Shown in pieces: positions 25,464 through 34,104 of a DNA stretch of 64,000 nt. Made by a program: the position numbers and the translations under genes. The stretch spans positions 1 to 64,000 of the forward strand of contig NZ_NSJZ01000005.1 in NCBI RefSeq assembly GCF_002287065.1. The letters run 5' to 3'. Every line of letters starts with the position of its first letter. Position 1 is the stretch's first letter. The DNA is from Paracoccus salipaludis. GTDB lineage: Bacteria > Pseudomonadota > Alphaproteobacteria > Rhodobacterales > Rhodobacteraceae. A model generated the notes under the pieces. The model saw only the letters and a list, made by a program, of their open reading frames with translations. It ran no database searches and was not told the origin of the DNA.

Positions 25464-26360
25464 ATGGACAACCTGCCTTCCCTTGCGGCGCTGCGGGTCT
25501 TCGAGTCGGTGGCCCGGCAGCTGTCCTTCACCGCCGCGGCGCGCGACCTCGGCATGACCCAGGCCGGCGTCAGCTACCAGATCCGGCTGCTGGAGGAACG
25601 CCTCGGCGGCGCCCTGTTCCTGCGCAAGCCGCGCGGGATCGAACTGACCGCGCTGGGCGGACGCCTCGCCGGGCCGACGCGCGAGGCCTTTGACCTGCTG
25701 CGCGCCGCCTATGCGCCGCAGGCGGAAGCCGACTCGCTTTCGATCTCGACCCTGCCCACGATGGCAGGGAACTGGCTTTCACAGCGGCTGGGCCGCTTCC
25801 AGGCGGACAATCCCAACCTGTCCGTGCGGATGGAAGCCTCGGACCACCTGGTCGATTTCGCGCGCGAGGACATCGACGTGGCGATCCGCCTGGGCGAGGG
25901 CGACTGGCCGGGGCTGACGGCGCAGAAGCTGTTCACCGTCGATTTCACGCCCATGCTGTCGCCCGCGCTGATCGCGCAGCACGGCCCGCTGAGCGATCCG
26001 GCGCAGATCGTGCCCCTTCCATGGATCGCGTCGAACGATCCCGGCTGGAACCTCTGGCTTGCAGCGGCCGGGGTCAGCCGCGAATGCTCCTGCCCGCCCC
26101 GGCCGGCCCTGCTGCTGGGCACGCAGATCCACGAGGCCCGGCTGGCCATGGCGGGCAACGGGGTCGCGCTGCTGACCCCGCGGTTCTTCCGCTTCGAACT
26201 GGCGACCGGGGCGCTGGTCCAGCCGTTCCAGACCACCGCGATGGATGGCAAGGCCTATTGGCTGGTCCATCCGCCTGCCCGCCGCAACCGCCCGGCGATC
26301 CGCGCCTTCCGGCGCTTTCTGCTGTCGGAAGTCGCGGCCGACGGCGAGGCGGGCGCCTAG
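25464..26360 (+). CDS. LysR-family transcriptional regulator (GcvA-like)
   Basis: This 298-aa regulator has an N-terminal winged helix-turn-helix (SFTAAARDLGMTQAGVSYQI, then RLLEERLG) and a C-terminal substrate-binding domain beginning about residue 92 (SISTLPTMAGNWLSQRL). The pattern around VDFAREDIDVAIRLGEGDWP is typical of the GcvA subgroup. The effector and targets are unknown. Its TAG stop shares bases with the stop of the convergent bdhA gene. Confidence 0.88.
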   Translation: MDNLPSLAALRVFESVARQLSFTAAARDLGMTQAGVSYQIRLLEERLGGALFLRKPRGIELTALGGRLAGPTREAFDLLRAAYAPQAEADSLSISTLPTMAGNWLSQRLGRFQADNPNLSVRMEASDHLVDFAREDIDVAIRLGEGDWPGLTAQKLFTVDFTPMLSPALIAQHGPLSDPAQIVPLPWIASNDPGWNLWLAAAGVSRECSCPPRPALLLGTQIHEARLAMAGNGVALLTPRFFRFELATGALVQPFQTTAMDGKAYWLVHPPARRNRPAIRAFRRFLLSEVAADGEAGA

Positions 26361-27139
26361 AGCGCCGTCCAGCCCCCGTCGACCGAGATCGTGGTCCCGG
26401 TGATCTGCGCCGCCGCGTCCGAGCACAGGAACACCGTCGTGGCCCCGATCTGGTCCACCGTGGCGAACTGCCCCGAGGGCTGGCGCGCCAGCATGACCTT
26501 GGCGATCACGTCCTCGCGGCTCATGTTATGGGTCTTCATCTGGTCGGGGATCTGCTTTTCCACGATCGGGGTCAGGACGTAGCCCGGGCAGATGGCGTTG
26601 CAGGTGATGTCCTCGGCGGCGGTTTCCAGCGCCGTGACCTTGGTCAGCCCGACGATCCCGTGCTTGGCCGCCACATAGGCCGACTTGAAGGGCGAGGCCG
26701 TCAGCCCGTGCGCCGAGGCGATGTTGACGATCCGGCCCCAGCCCGCCGCCTGCATCATCGGCAGCGCCGCGGCGGTGGTGTGGAAGGCGCTGGACAGGTT
26801 GATCGCGATGATCGCGTCCCATTTTTCCGCCGGGAACTCGGGGATGGGGGCGACATGCTGGATGCCCGCGTTGTTCACGAGGATGTCGCAGTGGCCGGCC
26901 TTCTCGACCAGCGCGCGGCAGTCGGCGGGCTTGCTCATGTCGGCGGGGATGTAACGCACGGCGACGCCATGGTCGCGGGCCAGCCGCTCGGCCAGGGCGT
27001 GATCCTCGGGCGTGTCGGTGAAGCTGTTGATGACCACGTCCGCGCCCGCCGCCGCCAGCGCCTCGGCCACCCCGAGGCCGATCCCGCTGTTCGAGCCGGT
27101 GACCACGGCCCTCCTGCCCGCCAAAGCCCTGTCCGCCAT
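26357..27139 (-). CDS. bdhA: 3-hydroxybutyrate dehydrogenase
   Basis: This 260-aa SDR enzyme interconverts 3-hydroxybutyrate and acetoacetate with NAD, a step in polyhydroxybutyrate use. It has the cofactor motif TGSNSGIGLGVAEAL, NNAGIQHVAPIPEFP, catalytic serine in NIASAHGLTASPFKSAY and YVAAKHG (Tyr-x3-Lys). The sequence AICPGYVLTPIVEKQIPDQ is characteristic of this enzyme. GGAGGAAGG lies upstream of the ATG. It is convergent with the LysR gene; the two stop codons share CTAG. Confidence 0.93.
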   Translation of the reverse strand: MADRALAGRRAVVTGSNSGIGLGVAEALAAAGADVVINSFTDTPEDHALAERLARDHGVAVRYIPADMSKPADCRALVEKAGHCDILVNNAGIQHVAPIPEFPAEKWDAIIAINLSSAFHTTAAALPMMQAAGWGRIVNIASAHGLTASPFKSAYVAAKHGIVGLTKVTALETAAEDITCNAICPGYVLTPIVEKQIPDQMKTHNMSREDVIAKVMLARQPSGQFATVDQIGATTVFLCSDAAAQITGTTISVDGGWTAL

Positions 27140-27270
27140 GTCCTGCCTTCCTCCGCCGGTTCGCCCGCGAGCTTAGCGCCGGGCAAACCCCGTCCGCCAG
27201 TGCCTTCCTGCGGGCCGGCGACGCGACGCCCCGCCCGCGGGGCAGATGGCGCCTTCAGGTCCGCGGCGAC

Positions 27271-27346
27271 AAAAAAAGACGCCCGCATGAAGCGGGCGCC
27301 AAGTCATGAGGCAGGTTTCATACAGGCAAGAAACCTATCGAGCAGT
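27271..27346 (-). ncRNA. Candidate small regulatory RNA
   Basis: On the minus strand a predicted transcript of about 76 nt starts near 27346. It forms a first hairpin with a perfect 7-bp stem, AGGTTTC/GAAACCT (27313-27336, 10-nt loop), and ends in an ideal terminator (CGCCCGC/GCGGGCG stem, 27280-27298, then seven U residues at 27271-27277). It is divergent from the plus-strand gene and upstream of bdhA, so no annotated gene explains this terminator. The loop of the first hairpin (minus-strand UUGCCUGUAU) could be the pairing region. No family is recognised. Confidence 0.6.
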
Positions 27347-27352
27347 GATTTC

Positions 27353-27381
27353 GATATACGCCCAACACCCTGCCACGCCAA
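27353..27381 (-). promoter_or_regulatory. Promoter of the candidate small RNA
   Basis: TTGGCG (27376-27381) and TATATC (27353-27358) on the minus strand are separated by exactly 17 bp. The same -10 hexamer, TATATC, is found in the proposed gyrB promoter. Confidence 0.45.
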
Positions 27382-27466
27382 GGGCCGAGTTTGCCTCGAA
27401 CCGGGCAGAGGGTTAATCATCCCCGCAGAACCGGCATCAAAGCCGCGCGAGGCAGGACAGGCGCCC

Positions 27467-29371
27467 ATGAAAATCACTCGATTTCCTGATGTTTTTTGCG
27501 GGTTTCGCGTTATGCGTGTGCTTGCCCTGGGGCTGGCGACTGTTGCAGCCATGCCGCTGCCAAGCCGTGCCGAGCCCTCTCATGCCCTTGCAATGTTTGG
27601 AAAACCTGTTCTTGCTGACAATGCTGCCTTTCTGCCATATGCGAACCCCGAGGCGCCCAAGGGCGGAACGATTCGCTTTGCCGAGCCGGGCAGCTTCGAT
27701 TCCCTCAAGCCCTGGGTCCTGAAAGGCAGTCCGGCCTGGTCCGTGGGCGTCCATGTCGCCGAGCCGCTGATGCTGCGGTCGCTGGACGAGCCTTTCACGC
27801 TGTATTGTCTTTTGTGCGAAACGGTGGAAACGAATCACCAGCGGAGCTGGGTGGCCTTCACCCTGCGGCCCGAGGCGCGGTTTTCCGACGGCTCTCCGGT
27901 CACGGTCGAGGACGTGATCTGGTCCTTCCGGACGCTGGGGACCGAGGGCCATCCCCGCTATGCCGGGGCCTGGGCCAAGGTTTCCTCCATCACCCGGACC
28001 GGGGAACGCTCGCTGCGGATCGAGTTCTCGGAACCCGACCGGGAACTGCCGCTGCTGATGGGGCTGCGGCCCGTGCTGAAGAAGGCGCAATGGCAGGGCA
28101 AGGACTTCGCCGCCTCGTCGCTGGAGGTGCCGGTCGGCTCGGGTCCCTATGTCGTGGACCGGGTGGACCCCGGCCGGTCGATCAGCTACCGCCGCAATCC
28201 CGACTACTGGGGCCGCGACCTGCCCCTGACGCGGGGCATGTATAACTTCGACGGGATCCGCTACGACTATTTCGCCGACAGCAACGCCATGTTCGAGGCC
28301 TTCAAGGCGGGCGCCGTCGATGTCTGGCGCGAGTTGGGCGCAGTCAAATGGGCCACGGAATACAGCTTCCCGGCCGTGACCAGCGGCCGCGTCGTCAAGT
28401 CCGAGATCCCGCACCGCCGCCCTTCGGGCATCATGGGGCTGGCGATGAACACGCGATCCCCCCTGTTCGCCGACTGGCGGGTGCGGCAGGCGATGATCCT
28501 GGCCTTCAACCACCGCTTCATCAACCAGACCCTGACCGGCGGCATCGACCCCCGGATTTCCAGCTATTTCGCCAACTCCGAGCTTGCCATGCGCCCCGGC
28601 CCGCCCGACCCGGCCGAGGCCGCGCTGCTGGCCCCCTTTGCGGCCGAGGTCCCGCCCGGCACCTTCGAGGGCTATGCCCTGCCCGAGGGCTCGGACCGGC
28701 TGCTCGACCGCGCATCCCTGCGCGAGGCGGTGCGACTGCTGGCCGAGGCCGGCTGGACCGTGCAGGAAGGCGTGCTGAAGAACGCCGAGGGCGCCCCCTT
28801 CGCCCCCGAGATCGTCCTGAACCAGTCGGGCAGCGCCATGCGCGCGGGGTCCGAGGTCCAGCAGATCGTGGACATCTATGTCGAGGCGCTGCGGCCCTTG
28901 GGCATCCAGCCGCGCGTCACGGTGCTGGACAGCGCCCAATACGTGGAACGCACCAACCGCTTCGCCTTCGACATGGCCTGGTACGAACGCGGCCTGTCGC
29001 TGTCGCCCGGCAACGAGCAGGCGCTGTACTGGGGATCGGCCAGCGCGGACCAGCAGGGCTCGCGCAACTGGATGGGGGTCCGGTCTGCCGCGGTGGACGC
29101 GATGATCGGGCGGGCGGTGAATGCCGAAACCGAGGCCGAGCATGTCGCCGCCATCCGCGCGCTGGACCGGCTGCTGACGACAGGGCGCTACGTGATCCCG
29201 GTCAGCTATTCGCCGGTCAGCCGGATCGCCCATGCGGCCTGGCTGCGCTATCCGGCGCAGCCCACGGCTTATGGCGACTGGCCCGGCTTCCTGCCGGACC
29301 TGTGGTGGTCCGAGCAGGCGGGGACGCAGGACCCGGCTCAGCGGCCGTCGTCGTCGCCGTCGTCGGGGTAA
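27467..29371 (+). CDS. Extracellular solute-binding protein, YejA-like (family 5)
   Basis: This is a 634-aa periplasmic peptide-binding protein. A signal peptide is visible (VMRVLALGLATVAAMPLPSRA), then the family 5 motif near VHVAEPLMLRS and RPEARFSDGSPVTVEDVIWS. The length and the segment PVGSGPYVVDRVDPGRSISY fit YejA-type oligopeptide-binding proteins. No permease or ATPase genes follow, so it is an orphan here. An internal ATG at 27512 is an alternative start. The last 34 nt overlap the convergent CsbD-like gene and encode a serine-rich tail. Confidence 0.85.
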   Translation: MKITRFPDVFCGFRVMRVLALGLATVAAMPLPSRAEPSHALAMFGKPVLADNAAFLPYANPEAPKGGTIRFAEPGSFDSLKPWVLKGSPAWSVGVHVAEPLMLRSLDEPFTLYCLLCETVETNHQRSWVAFTLRPEARFSDGSPVTVEDVIWSFRTLGTEGHPRYAGAWAKVSSITRTGERSLRIEFSEPDRELPLLMGLRPVLKKAQWQGKDFAASSLEVPVGSGPYVVDRVDPGRSISYRRNPDYWGRDLPLTRGMYNFDGIRYDYFADSNAMFEAFKAGAVDVWRELGAVKWATEYSFPAVTSGRVVKSEIPHRRPSGIMGLAMNTRSPLFADWRVRQAMILAFNHRFINQTLTGGIDPRISSYFANSELAMRPGPPDPAEAALLAPFAAEVPPGTFEGYALPEGSDRLLDRASLREAVRLLAEAGWTVQEGVLKNAEGAPFAPEIVLNQSGSAMRAGSEVQQIVDIYVEALRPLGIQPRVTVLDSAQYVERTNRFAFDMAWYERGLSLSPGNEQALYWGSASADQQGSRNWMGVRSAAVDAMIGRAVNAETEAEHVAAIRALDRLLTTGRYVIPVSYSPVSRIAHAAWLRYPAQPTAYGDWPGFLPDLWWSEQAGTQDPAQRPSSSPSSG

Positions 29372-29688
29372 TCGTCGTCGTCGCCGAAGCGGGCGTCGTC
29401 GGCATATTCGTCCTCGCCCTCGGCCACATACTTGCCCGACAGGGCGATCGAGTGGTTGTCGTGCAGCGGGTCCATCACGATGTCGGACGGGATTTCCCCC
29501 GCCAGCCACTGCTTGATCTCGTCGCGCGCTTCTTCGGGCTCCTGTTCGGTGATCTCGGCGATGTAGCGGACAAAGGCGCGCTGGTCGCCGTCGATCTCGT
29601 CCAGCATCGATTCGTCCGCATCCTCCCATTTTTCGAGGATGGCCTCGTAGAACGCGGGCCAGTTCGCCTGCACATGGGTCCATTTCAT
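29338..29688 (-). CDS. CsbD-like protein with an acidic C-terminal tail
   Basis: This 116-aa cytoplasmic protein starts MKWTHVQANWPAFYEAILEK, resembling the CsbD stress-protein opening (MNW..I.GNW.....). It continues with an acidic helical region and ends in a run of Asp/Glu (FGDDDDYPDDGDDDGR). The net charge is strongly negative. CsbD proteins are abundant under general stress in many bacteria, with unknown function. The assignment is from pattern only. The 3' end overlaps the convergent binding-protein gene. Confidence 0.6.
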   Translation of the reverse strand: MKWTHVQANWPAFYEAILEKWEDADESMLDEIDGDQRAFVRYIAEITEQEPEEARDEIKQWLAGEIPSDIVMDPLHDNHSIALSGKYVAEGEDEYADDARFGDDDDYPDDGDDDGR

Positions 29689-29768
29689 CGCGCAATCTCC
29701 ATCCGTTCGGGGGCAAGCCGCCTTGTCTGCCCCAAACCGCAGGGACGGCGCGCGGTTCCCCGATGCGG

Positions 29769-30104
29769 TCAGACGGGGCGGATCAGCTTGCGTTCCAGCA
29801 CGCGCAGGACGGTGGGCAGGTCATGGCCGCGCCGCAGGATCTGCCCGTCCATGCCGACCACGGCATACATGCCCTGGGCATTGCGCAGCTTGGGCCGCTT
29901 CTCGATGCGGTACAGCGGGTTTTCCGCCGCGCGGCGGAAGACGGAAAAGACCGCCATCTCGCGCAGGAAGGACATGCCGTAGTCGCGCCATTCCCCGGCC
30001 GCGACCATGCGGCCGTAAAGGGACAGGATCACCCCCAGTTCCTGCCGGTCGAAGGACACGACCTCGGGCGCGGGACTGGGCGGGATCAGGGGCTGGACCG
30101 TCAT
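29769..30104 (-). CDS. DUF2794 domain-containing protein
   Basis: This 111-aa protein matches the alphaproteobacterial DUF2794 family: VSFDRQELGVILSLYGRMVA near the start and a conserved WRDYGMSFLREMAVFSVFRR core, ending with the positively charged VLERKLIRPV. No function is known. The ATG at 30104 gives the natural length. It lies 75 nt from tctA on the same strand. Confidence 0.8.
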   Translation of the reverse strand: MTVQPLIPPSPAPEVVSFDRQELGVILSLYGRMVAAGEWRDYGMSFLREMAVFSVFRRAAENPLYRIEKRPKLRNAQGMYAVVGMDGQILRRGHDLPTVLRVLERKLIRPV

Positions 30105-30179
30105 GCCCCCAAGGTGGCACCCCGCCCCCGTCCGATCAACGGGCAAATCGCGCAGGTCATGCGGACGTGAGGGCGCGCC

Positions 30180-31697
30180 TCAGTCCTCGTCGGCGGCGAC
30201 CGCCTGCAGCACCTCGCCCTTGCCCAGGGCGCGCAGGACCAGCGGCACGATCAGCCCCAGGGCGGCCAGCGTCAGCAGGACGGCGGCGACGGGGGACTGG
30301 ACCAGCACGCTCCAGTCGCCCTGGCTGATGGACAGCGCGCGGCGAAGCTGCTGTTCGGCCATCGGTCCCAGGATCAGGCCCACGACGATGGGCGCCACGG
30401 GATAATGGAACATCCGCATCAGGTAGCCGATCAGGCCGAAGCCCATCAGCATTCCCAGTTCGAAGCTGGACGGGTTGGTGCCGATGGTGCCGAGCGTGGC
30501 GAACATCAGGATGCCCGCGTAAAGCCAGGGCTTGGGGATGGTCAGCAGTTTCACCCACAGCCCGATCAGCGGCAGGTTCAGCACGACCAGCATCAGGTTG
30601 GCGATCAGCAGCGAGGCGATCAGGCTCCACACCAGCGTCGGGTTGGTGGCGAACAGCAGCGGCCCCGGCTGCAGGCCGAACTGCTGGAAGCCCGCCAGCA
30701 TGATCGCGGCGGTGGCCGTGGTCGGCAGGCCCAGCGTCAGCAGCGGCACCAGCGTGCCTGCGGCCGAGGCGTTGTTGGCGGCCTCGGGGCCCGCGACGCC
30801 CTCGATCGCGCCGTTGCCGAATTCCTCGGGGTGCTTGGTCAGCCGCTTTTCGGCGGAATAGGACAGGAAGGTCCCGATCTCGGCCCCGCCCGCGGGCATG
30901 GCGCCGATGGGGAAGCCGATGGCGGTGCCGCGCAGCCAAGGCTTCCAGGACCGCGCCCAGTCGCGGCGGCTCATCCAGATGGACCCCTTCACCGGCAGCA
31001 CCTGGTCGCGGTCGAGCGCATGCTGCCCCGCGACGAACAGCGCCTCGCCCACGGCGAACATGCCGACGGCCAGCGTGGTCACGTCCACCCCGTCCAGCAG
31101 GTCGGGCAGCCCGAAGGACAGCCGCGCCTGCCCCGTCAGCTGGTCGATGCCGATGCAGCCGAGCGCGAGCCCCAGGAACAGCGAGGTCAGCCCCCGCAGG
31201 GTCGAATCCCCGAAGGCCGACGAGACGGTGACAAAGGCCAGCACCATCAGCGCGAAATATTCGCGCGGGCCGAAGACCAGCGCCAGCCGCACGATATGGG
31301 GCGCAAGAAAGGCCAGCAGCAGCGTGGCGATCAGGCCGGCGATGAAGGAGCCGATGGCGGCGGTGGCCAGCGCCGGGCCTCCGCGCCCGTTCCGGGCCAT
31401 CTTGTTGCCTTCCAGCGCCGTGATGATCGAGGCGCTTTCACCCGGCGTGTTCAGCAGGATCGAGGTGGTCGAACCGCCGTACATCCCGCCGTAATAGATG
31501 CCCGCGAACATGATCAGCGAGCCTGCGGGGTCCAGCCCGTAGGTCACGGGCAGCAGCAGCGCCACCGTCAGCGCGGGCCCGATCCCCGGCAGGACGCCCA
31601 CCATCGTGCCCAGCAGAACGCCGATGAAGGCGTAAAGCAGCAGCATCGGCTGGGCGGCGGCGGCCAGCCCCTGCAGCAGGAAATCGAAGGAGTTCAT
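30180..31697 (-). CDS. tctA: Tripartite tricarboxylate transporter permease TctA
   Basis: This is the large membrane subunit (505 aa) of a tripartite tricarboxylate transporter, with about 12 membrane helices. Family motifs include [38 protein letters not shown] and [20 protein letters not shown]. It imports carboxylates such as citrate using the ion gradient, receiving substrate from TctC. Its ATG overlaps the tctB stop (ATGA). It is the last gene of the tctC-tctB-tctA operon. Confidence 0.94.
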   Translation of the reverse strand: MNSFDFLLQGLAAAAQPMLLLYAFIGVLLGTMVGVLPGIGPALTVALLLPVTYGLDPAGSLIMFAGIYYGGMYGGSTTSILLNTPGESASIITALEGNKMARNGRGGPALATAAIGSFIAGLIATLLLAFLAPHIVRLALVFGPREYFALMVLAFVTVSSAFGDSTLRGLTSLFLGLALGCIGIDQLTGQARLSFGLPDLLDGVDVTTLAVGMFAVGEALFVAGQHALDRDQVLPVKGSIWMSRRDWARSWKPWLRGTAIGFPIGAMPAGGAEIGTFLSYSAEKRLTKHPEEFGNGAIEGVAGPEAANNASAAGTLVPLLTLGLPTTATAAIMLAGFQQFGLQPGPLLFATNPTLVWSLIASLLIANLMLVVLNLPLIGLWVKLLTIPKPWLYAGILMFATLGTIGTNPSSFELGMLMGFGLIGYLMRMFHYPVAPIVVGLILGPMAEQQLRRALSISQGDWSVLVQSPVAAVLLTLAALGLIVPLVLRALGKGEVLQAVAADED

Positions 31698-32230
31698 GGC
31701 GTGGTCCCGAAGAACAGCCGCTCGAGCGGCCCGGCCGGAAGGTTCAGCATCAGCACCTGCGAGAAGACGGCCCAGATGACGAAGGCCATGGCGATGCCAA
31801 GCGGAATCGTGACGGCGAGGTTGCGCTTGCCGAAGCCGCGCGCGGTCAGGGCGAACAGCAGGCCCGTGGCGATGGAGAAGCCCGCCACCTTCAGCAGCAG
31901 GAGCTGGGCCGTCAGGCCGGCCAGCACCCACAGGATCGGCCCCTTGGCCGAAGGATGCGGGTCGGGAAAGTCACGGCGCAGCGTCGAGATGGCGGTCCAG
32001 ACCGCCAGCCCGATCAGCACGCCCCCGATGATGCGGGGGAACATCGCCGGGCCGACGTTGGAATAGCCCGCCGCCCCGCTGAGCCGGGCCGAATCCCACA
32101 GCATGACCGCGCCGATGACCGCAAGTCCCGCCGCCACCGCGAACAGCGAGGGATGGACGACATGCGGCTCGGGCGGGCGCTCGGCGGGACCGGGGACCGG
32201 ATCGGTGTGGGGCGGCAGGCGGTCGCTCAT
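31694..32230 (-). CDS. tctB: Tripartite tricarboxylate transporter small subunit TctB
   Basis: This is the small membrane subunit (178 aa) with four predicted helices; [20 protein letters not shown] near residues 55-75 is a family hallmark. It begins 1 nt after the tctC stop and overlaps tctA by 4 nt. A Pro-rich cytoplasmic N-terminus of about 25 residues precedes the first helix. Confidence 0.92.
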   Translation of the reverse strand: MSDRLPPHTDPVPGPAERPPEPHVVHPSLFAVAAGLAVIGAVMLWDSARLSGAAGYSNVGPAMFPRIIGGVLIGLAVWTAISTLRRDFPDPHPSAKGPILWVLAGLTAQLLLLKVAGFSIATGLLFALTARGFGKRNLAVTIPLGIAMAFVIWAVFSQVLMLNLPAGPLERLFFGTTP

Positions 32231-32231
32231 C

Positions 32232-33176
32232 TTACTTCACCAGGCCGATGGACTTCAGCACCTGTTCGGTCGCGGCGGTGTCCTTGGCCAGCTGCGCGTC
32301 GAAGTCGGCGCCTGCCATCCAGGTGTCGGACCAGCCCTTGGCGGCCAGCTGTTCCTGCCAGCCTGCCGACTTGGCCATCTTCTCGATGTCGGCGGTGATG
32401 GCGGCCTTCTGTTCGGCGGTGATGCCGGGGGCCGCGGCGACCATGCGCCAGTTCTGAAGCTCGACGTCCAGGCCCGCTTCCTTCAGCGTGGGCGCGTCCA
32501 CGCCCTCGATCCGCTCGGGCGCGCTGACGGCCAGCAGACGCATGGTGCCCGCCTCGATCTGGCTCTGGAACTCGCCCAGCGAGGACACGCCCGCGGTGAC
32601 CTGGTTGCCCAGGATCGCGGCCAGGGCCTCGCCGCCGCCGGAATAGGCGATGTAGTTGATCTTGGTCGGGTCCACGCCCGCCGCCTGGGCGATCAGGCCC
32701 ACGGCGATGTGGTCCGTGCCGCCGGCCGAGCCGCCGGCCCAGCTGACCGCGCCCGGGTCGGCCTTGAGCGCCGCGACCAGGTCCGCCATCGTCTGGTGGG
32801 GGGAGGCGGCGGGAACCACGACCGCCTCGTATTCGCCGGTCAGGCGCGCGATGGGGGTCACGTCGGCCAGGCTGACGGGCGAGTTGTTGGTCAGGACGGC
32901 GCCGACCATGACATAGCCGCCGATGATCAGCGCGTTCGGGTCACCCTTGTGCTGCTCAGCGAACTGCGCGAGCCCGATGGTGCCGCCGGCGCCGGGGACG
33001 TTCTGCACCTGGACGGATCTCGAGATGCCTTCCTTCTGCAGCACGTCCTGCATGGTGCGCGCGGTCTGGTCCCAGCCGCCGCCCGGATTGGCGGGCGCGA
33101 TGATGGAATAGTCCGCCGCCAGCGCGGGCACCGCCAGAACGGCCGCGAAAAGCGCGCCGAGGGTGAAATGTCGCAT
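32232..33176 (-). CDS. tctC: Tripartite tricarboxylate transporter substrate-binding protein TctC
   Basis: This is the periplasmic binding protein (314 aa) of the TctCBA system. It has the signal peptide [20 protein letters not shown], then the family motif [20 protein letters not shown] and [20 protein letters not shown]. It captures carboxylates and delivers them to TctAB. GGAGG lies close before the ATG at 33176. The ligand cannot be read from sequence. No tctDE-type regulator is adjacent. Confidence 0.93.
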   Translation of the reverse strand: MRHFTLGALFAAVLAVPALAADYSIIAPANPGGGWDQTARTMQDVLQKEGISRSVQVQNVPGAGGTIGLAQFAEQHKGDPNALIIGGYVMVGAVLTNNSPVSLADVTPIARLTGEYEAVVVPAASPHQTMADLVAALKADPGAVSWAGGSAGGTDHIAVGLIAQAAGVDPTKINYIAYSGGGEALAAILGNQVTAGVSSLGEFQSQIEAGTMRLLAVSAPERIEGVDAPTLKEAGLDVELQNWRMVAAAPGITAEQKAAITADIEKMAKSAGWQEQLAAKGWSDTWMAGADFDAQLAKDTAATEQVLKSIGLVK

Positions 33177-33279
33177 GTGTTCCTCCGTTGCCGCGCCGAC
33201 CGTCTGTCGCGGCGGGTCGCATCCCGGAATCCAATAGCGCACAGGAGCTTTCCAAGGAAGTGGCCGCGAGGACGGCGAT

Positions 33280-33308
33280 GAAGAAAGGGCGGACCCGCAG
33301 GTCCGCCC
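33280..33308 (-). terminator. Rho-independent terminator after the I78-like genes
   Basis: A 9-bp perfect stem (GGGCGGACC at 33287-33295 with its complement at 33300-33308) is followed on the minus strand by TTTCTTC. It separates the I78-like lipoprotein genes from tctC. Confidence 0.8.
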
Positions 33309-33333
33309 CTTGTTCGCCCCGAACGCCGCGGGG

Positions 33334-33606
33334 TCAGTAGCAGGCGATCTTCTCGATGCGCCCGTTTGCGCCGATCTCGACGTTCATGCGGTCGGCCCGG
33401 AAGTCCATCGTGACCGCATCGCCGGGGTTGATGACCCGCGTGCCCGCGCGCAGCATCATGTCCTGCAGCACCGAGGCGGGTTGGCCCACCAGCCCCTGCA
33501 TCGAGGCGGCGTTGCACAGGTCGGGGGCGGGCTCGGGCTCGGCCGGAGGGGTCGGTTCGACGCAGGCGGCCAGCGCCAGCAGTGGAAGAAGCGCAAGGGT
33601 GCGCAT
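33334..33606 (-). CDS. I78-family peptidase inhibitor lipoprotein
   Basis: This 90-aa lipoprotein has a signal peptide with lipobox LAAC (Cys15) and a Pro/Glu-rich linker. The inhibitor I78-type domain is seen in LVGQPASVLQDMM, then RVINPGDAVTMDFRADRMNV and IEKIACY. I78 proteins inhibit serine peptidases and have a fold like the potato inhibitor family. It lies 17 nt after a second gene of the same type. Confidence 0.8.
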   Translation of the reverse strand: MRTLALLPLLALAACVEPTPPAEPEPAPDLCNAASMQGLVGQPASVLQDMMLRAGTRVINPGDAVTMDFRADRMNVEIGANGRIEKIACY

Positions 33607-33623
33607 GGCGGTTTCCTTTCCCA

Positions 33624-33962
33624 TCAGCCGCAATCGACGGCCTGGATGTTGCCCGCGGCGTCCAGCCGGAACACGATCCGCAGCGGATCGTATTCCTGCG
33701 GCTCGATGCCACGGTATTCGACGATGCGATACTGCCGGGTGACGCCCAGGGTCGGGATCACCGAGCCGGGCTGGCCTATCGACGAACGATAGGTCGCGGC
33801 CTTGCAGCCATCGGGTTCGCGCGACTGCAGGCCCGCGACGCCGGTGACGGGCGGCGGCGCCACGACGACCGGGGCGGGGTCCACAACGACCGCGGGCGGC
33901 GGAGGGGCCACCACGCAGCCGGCCAGCAGCGCGGAAAGGGCAAGGGCAGTCAGTCTTTTCAT
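33624..33962 (-). CDS. I78-like inhibitor lipoprotein, divergent paralogue
   Basis: This 112-aa lipoprotein has lipobox LAGC (Cys16), a Pro/Val repeat linker, and a domain that keeps the I78 pattern in altered form: SSIGQPGSVIPTLGV, YDPLRIVFRLDAAGN and IQAVDCG. The middle segment differs from the downstream gene (EYRGIEPQEYDP instead of NPGDAVTMDF), so the inhibitor loop may have changed specificity. It is tandem with the downstream paralogue, sharing one terminator. Confidence 0.65.
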   Translation of the reverse strand: MKRLTALALSALLAGCVVAPPPPAVVVDPAPVVVAPPPVTGVAGLQSREPDGCKAATYRSSIGQPGSVIPTLGVTRQYRIVEYRGIEPQEYDPLRIVFRLDAAGNIQAVDCG

Positions 33963-34104
33963 CGGGTGAGCCGTTTCTGGGTCCTGTTGGTCGGGCAGCC
34001 GTTGTCCCGGCGCCTCGGGTCGGGACACTATAGGGTTGAGCCGGAAGGCCGGAAAGCGGCGGCGCAGCGGCGGCACCGCCCCTGTCACCGCCGCGCATCA
34101 GTGG

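Larger units (their letters stand above)
27140..27466. other. Intergenic region with a candidate small RNA
   Basis: No protein-coding gene is supported between bdhA and the oligopeptide-binding protein gene. The region contains a strong minus-strand terminator with an upstream hairpin and promoter (see the separate entry at 27271-27346). The remainder (27382-27466) presumably holds the promoter of the plus-strand gene, but I see no clear match. Confidence 0.5.

Noticed and set aside
27271-27298. The terminator considered as the end of bdhA
   Set aside because: bdhA is transcribed leftward from 27139, so this element lies upstream of it, not downstream.
27380-27410. A GGTTCGAGG segment on the minus strand resembling a tRNA T-loop
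   Set aside because: The surrounding bases do not form acceptor, D or anticodon stems.
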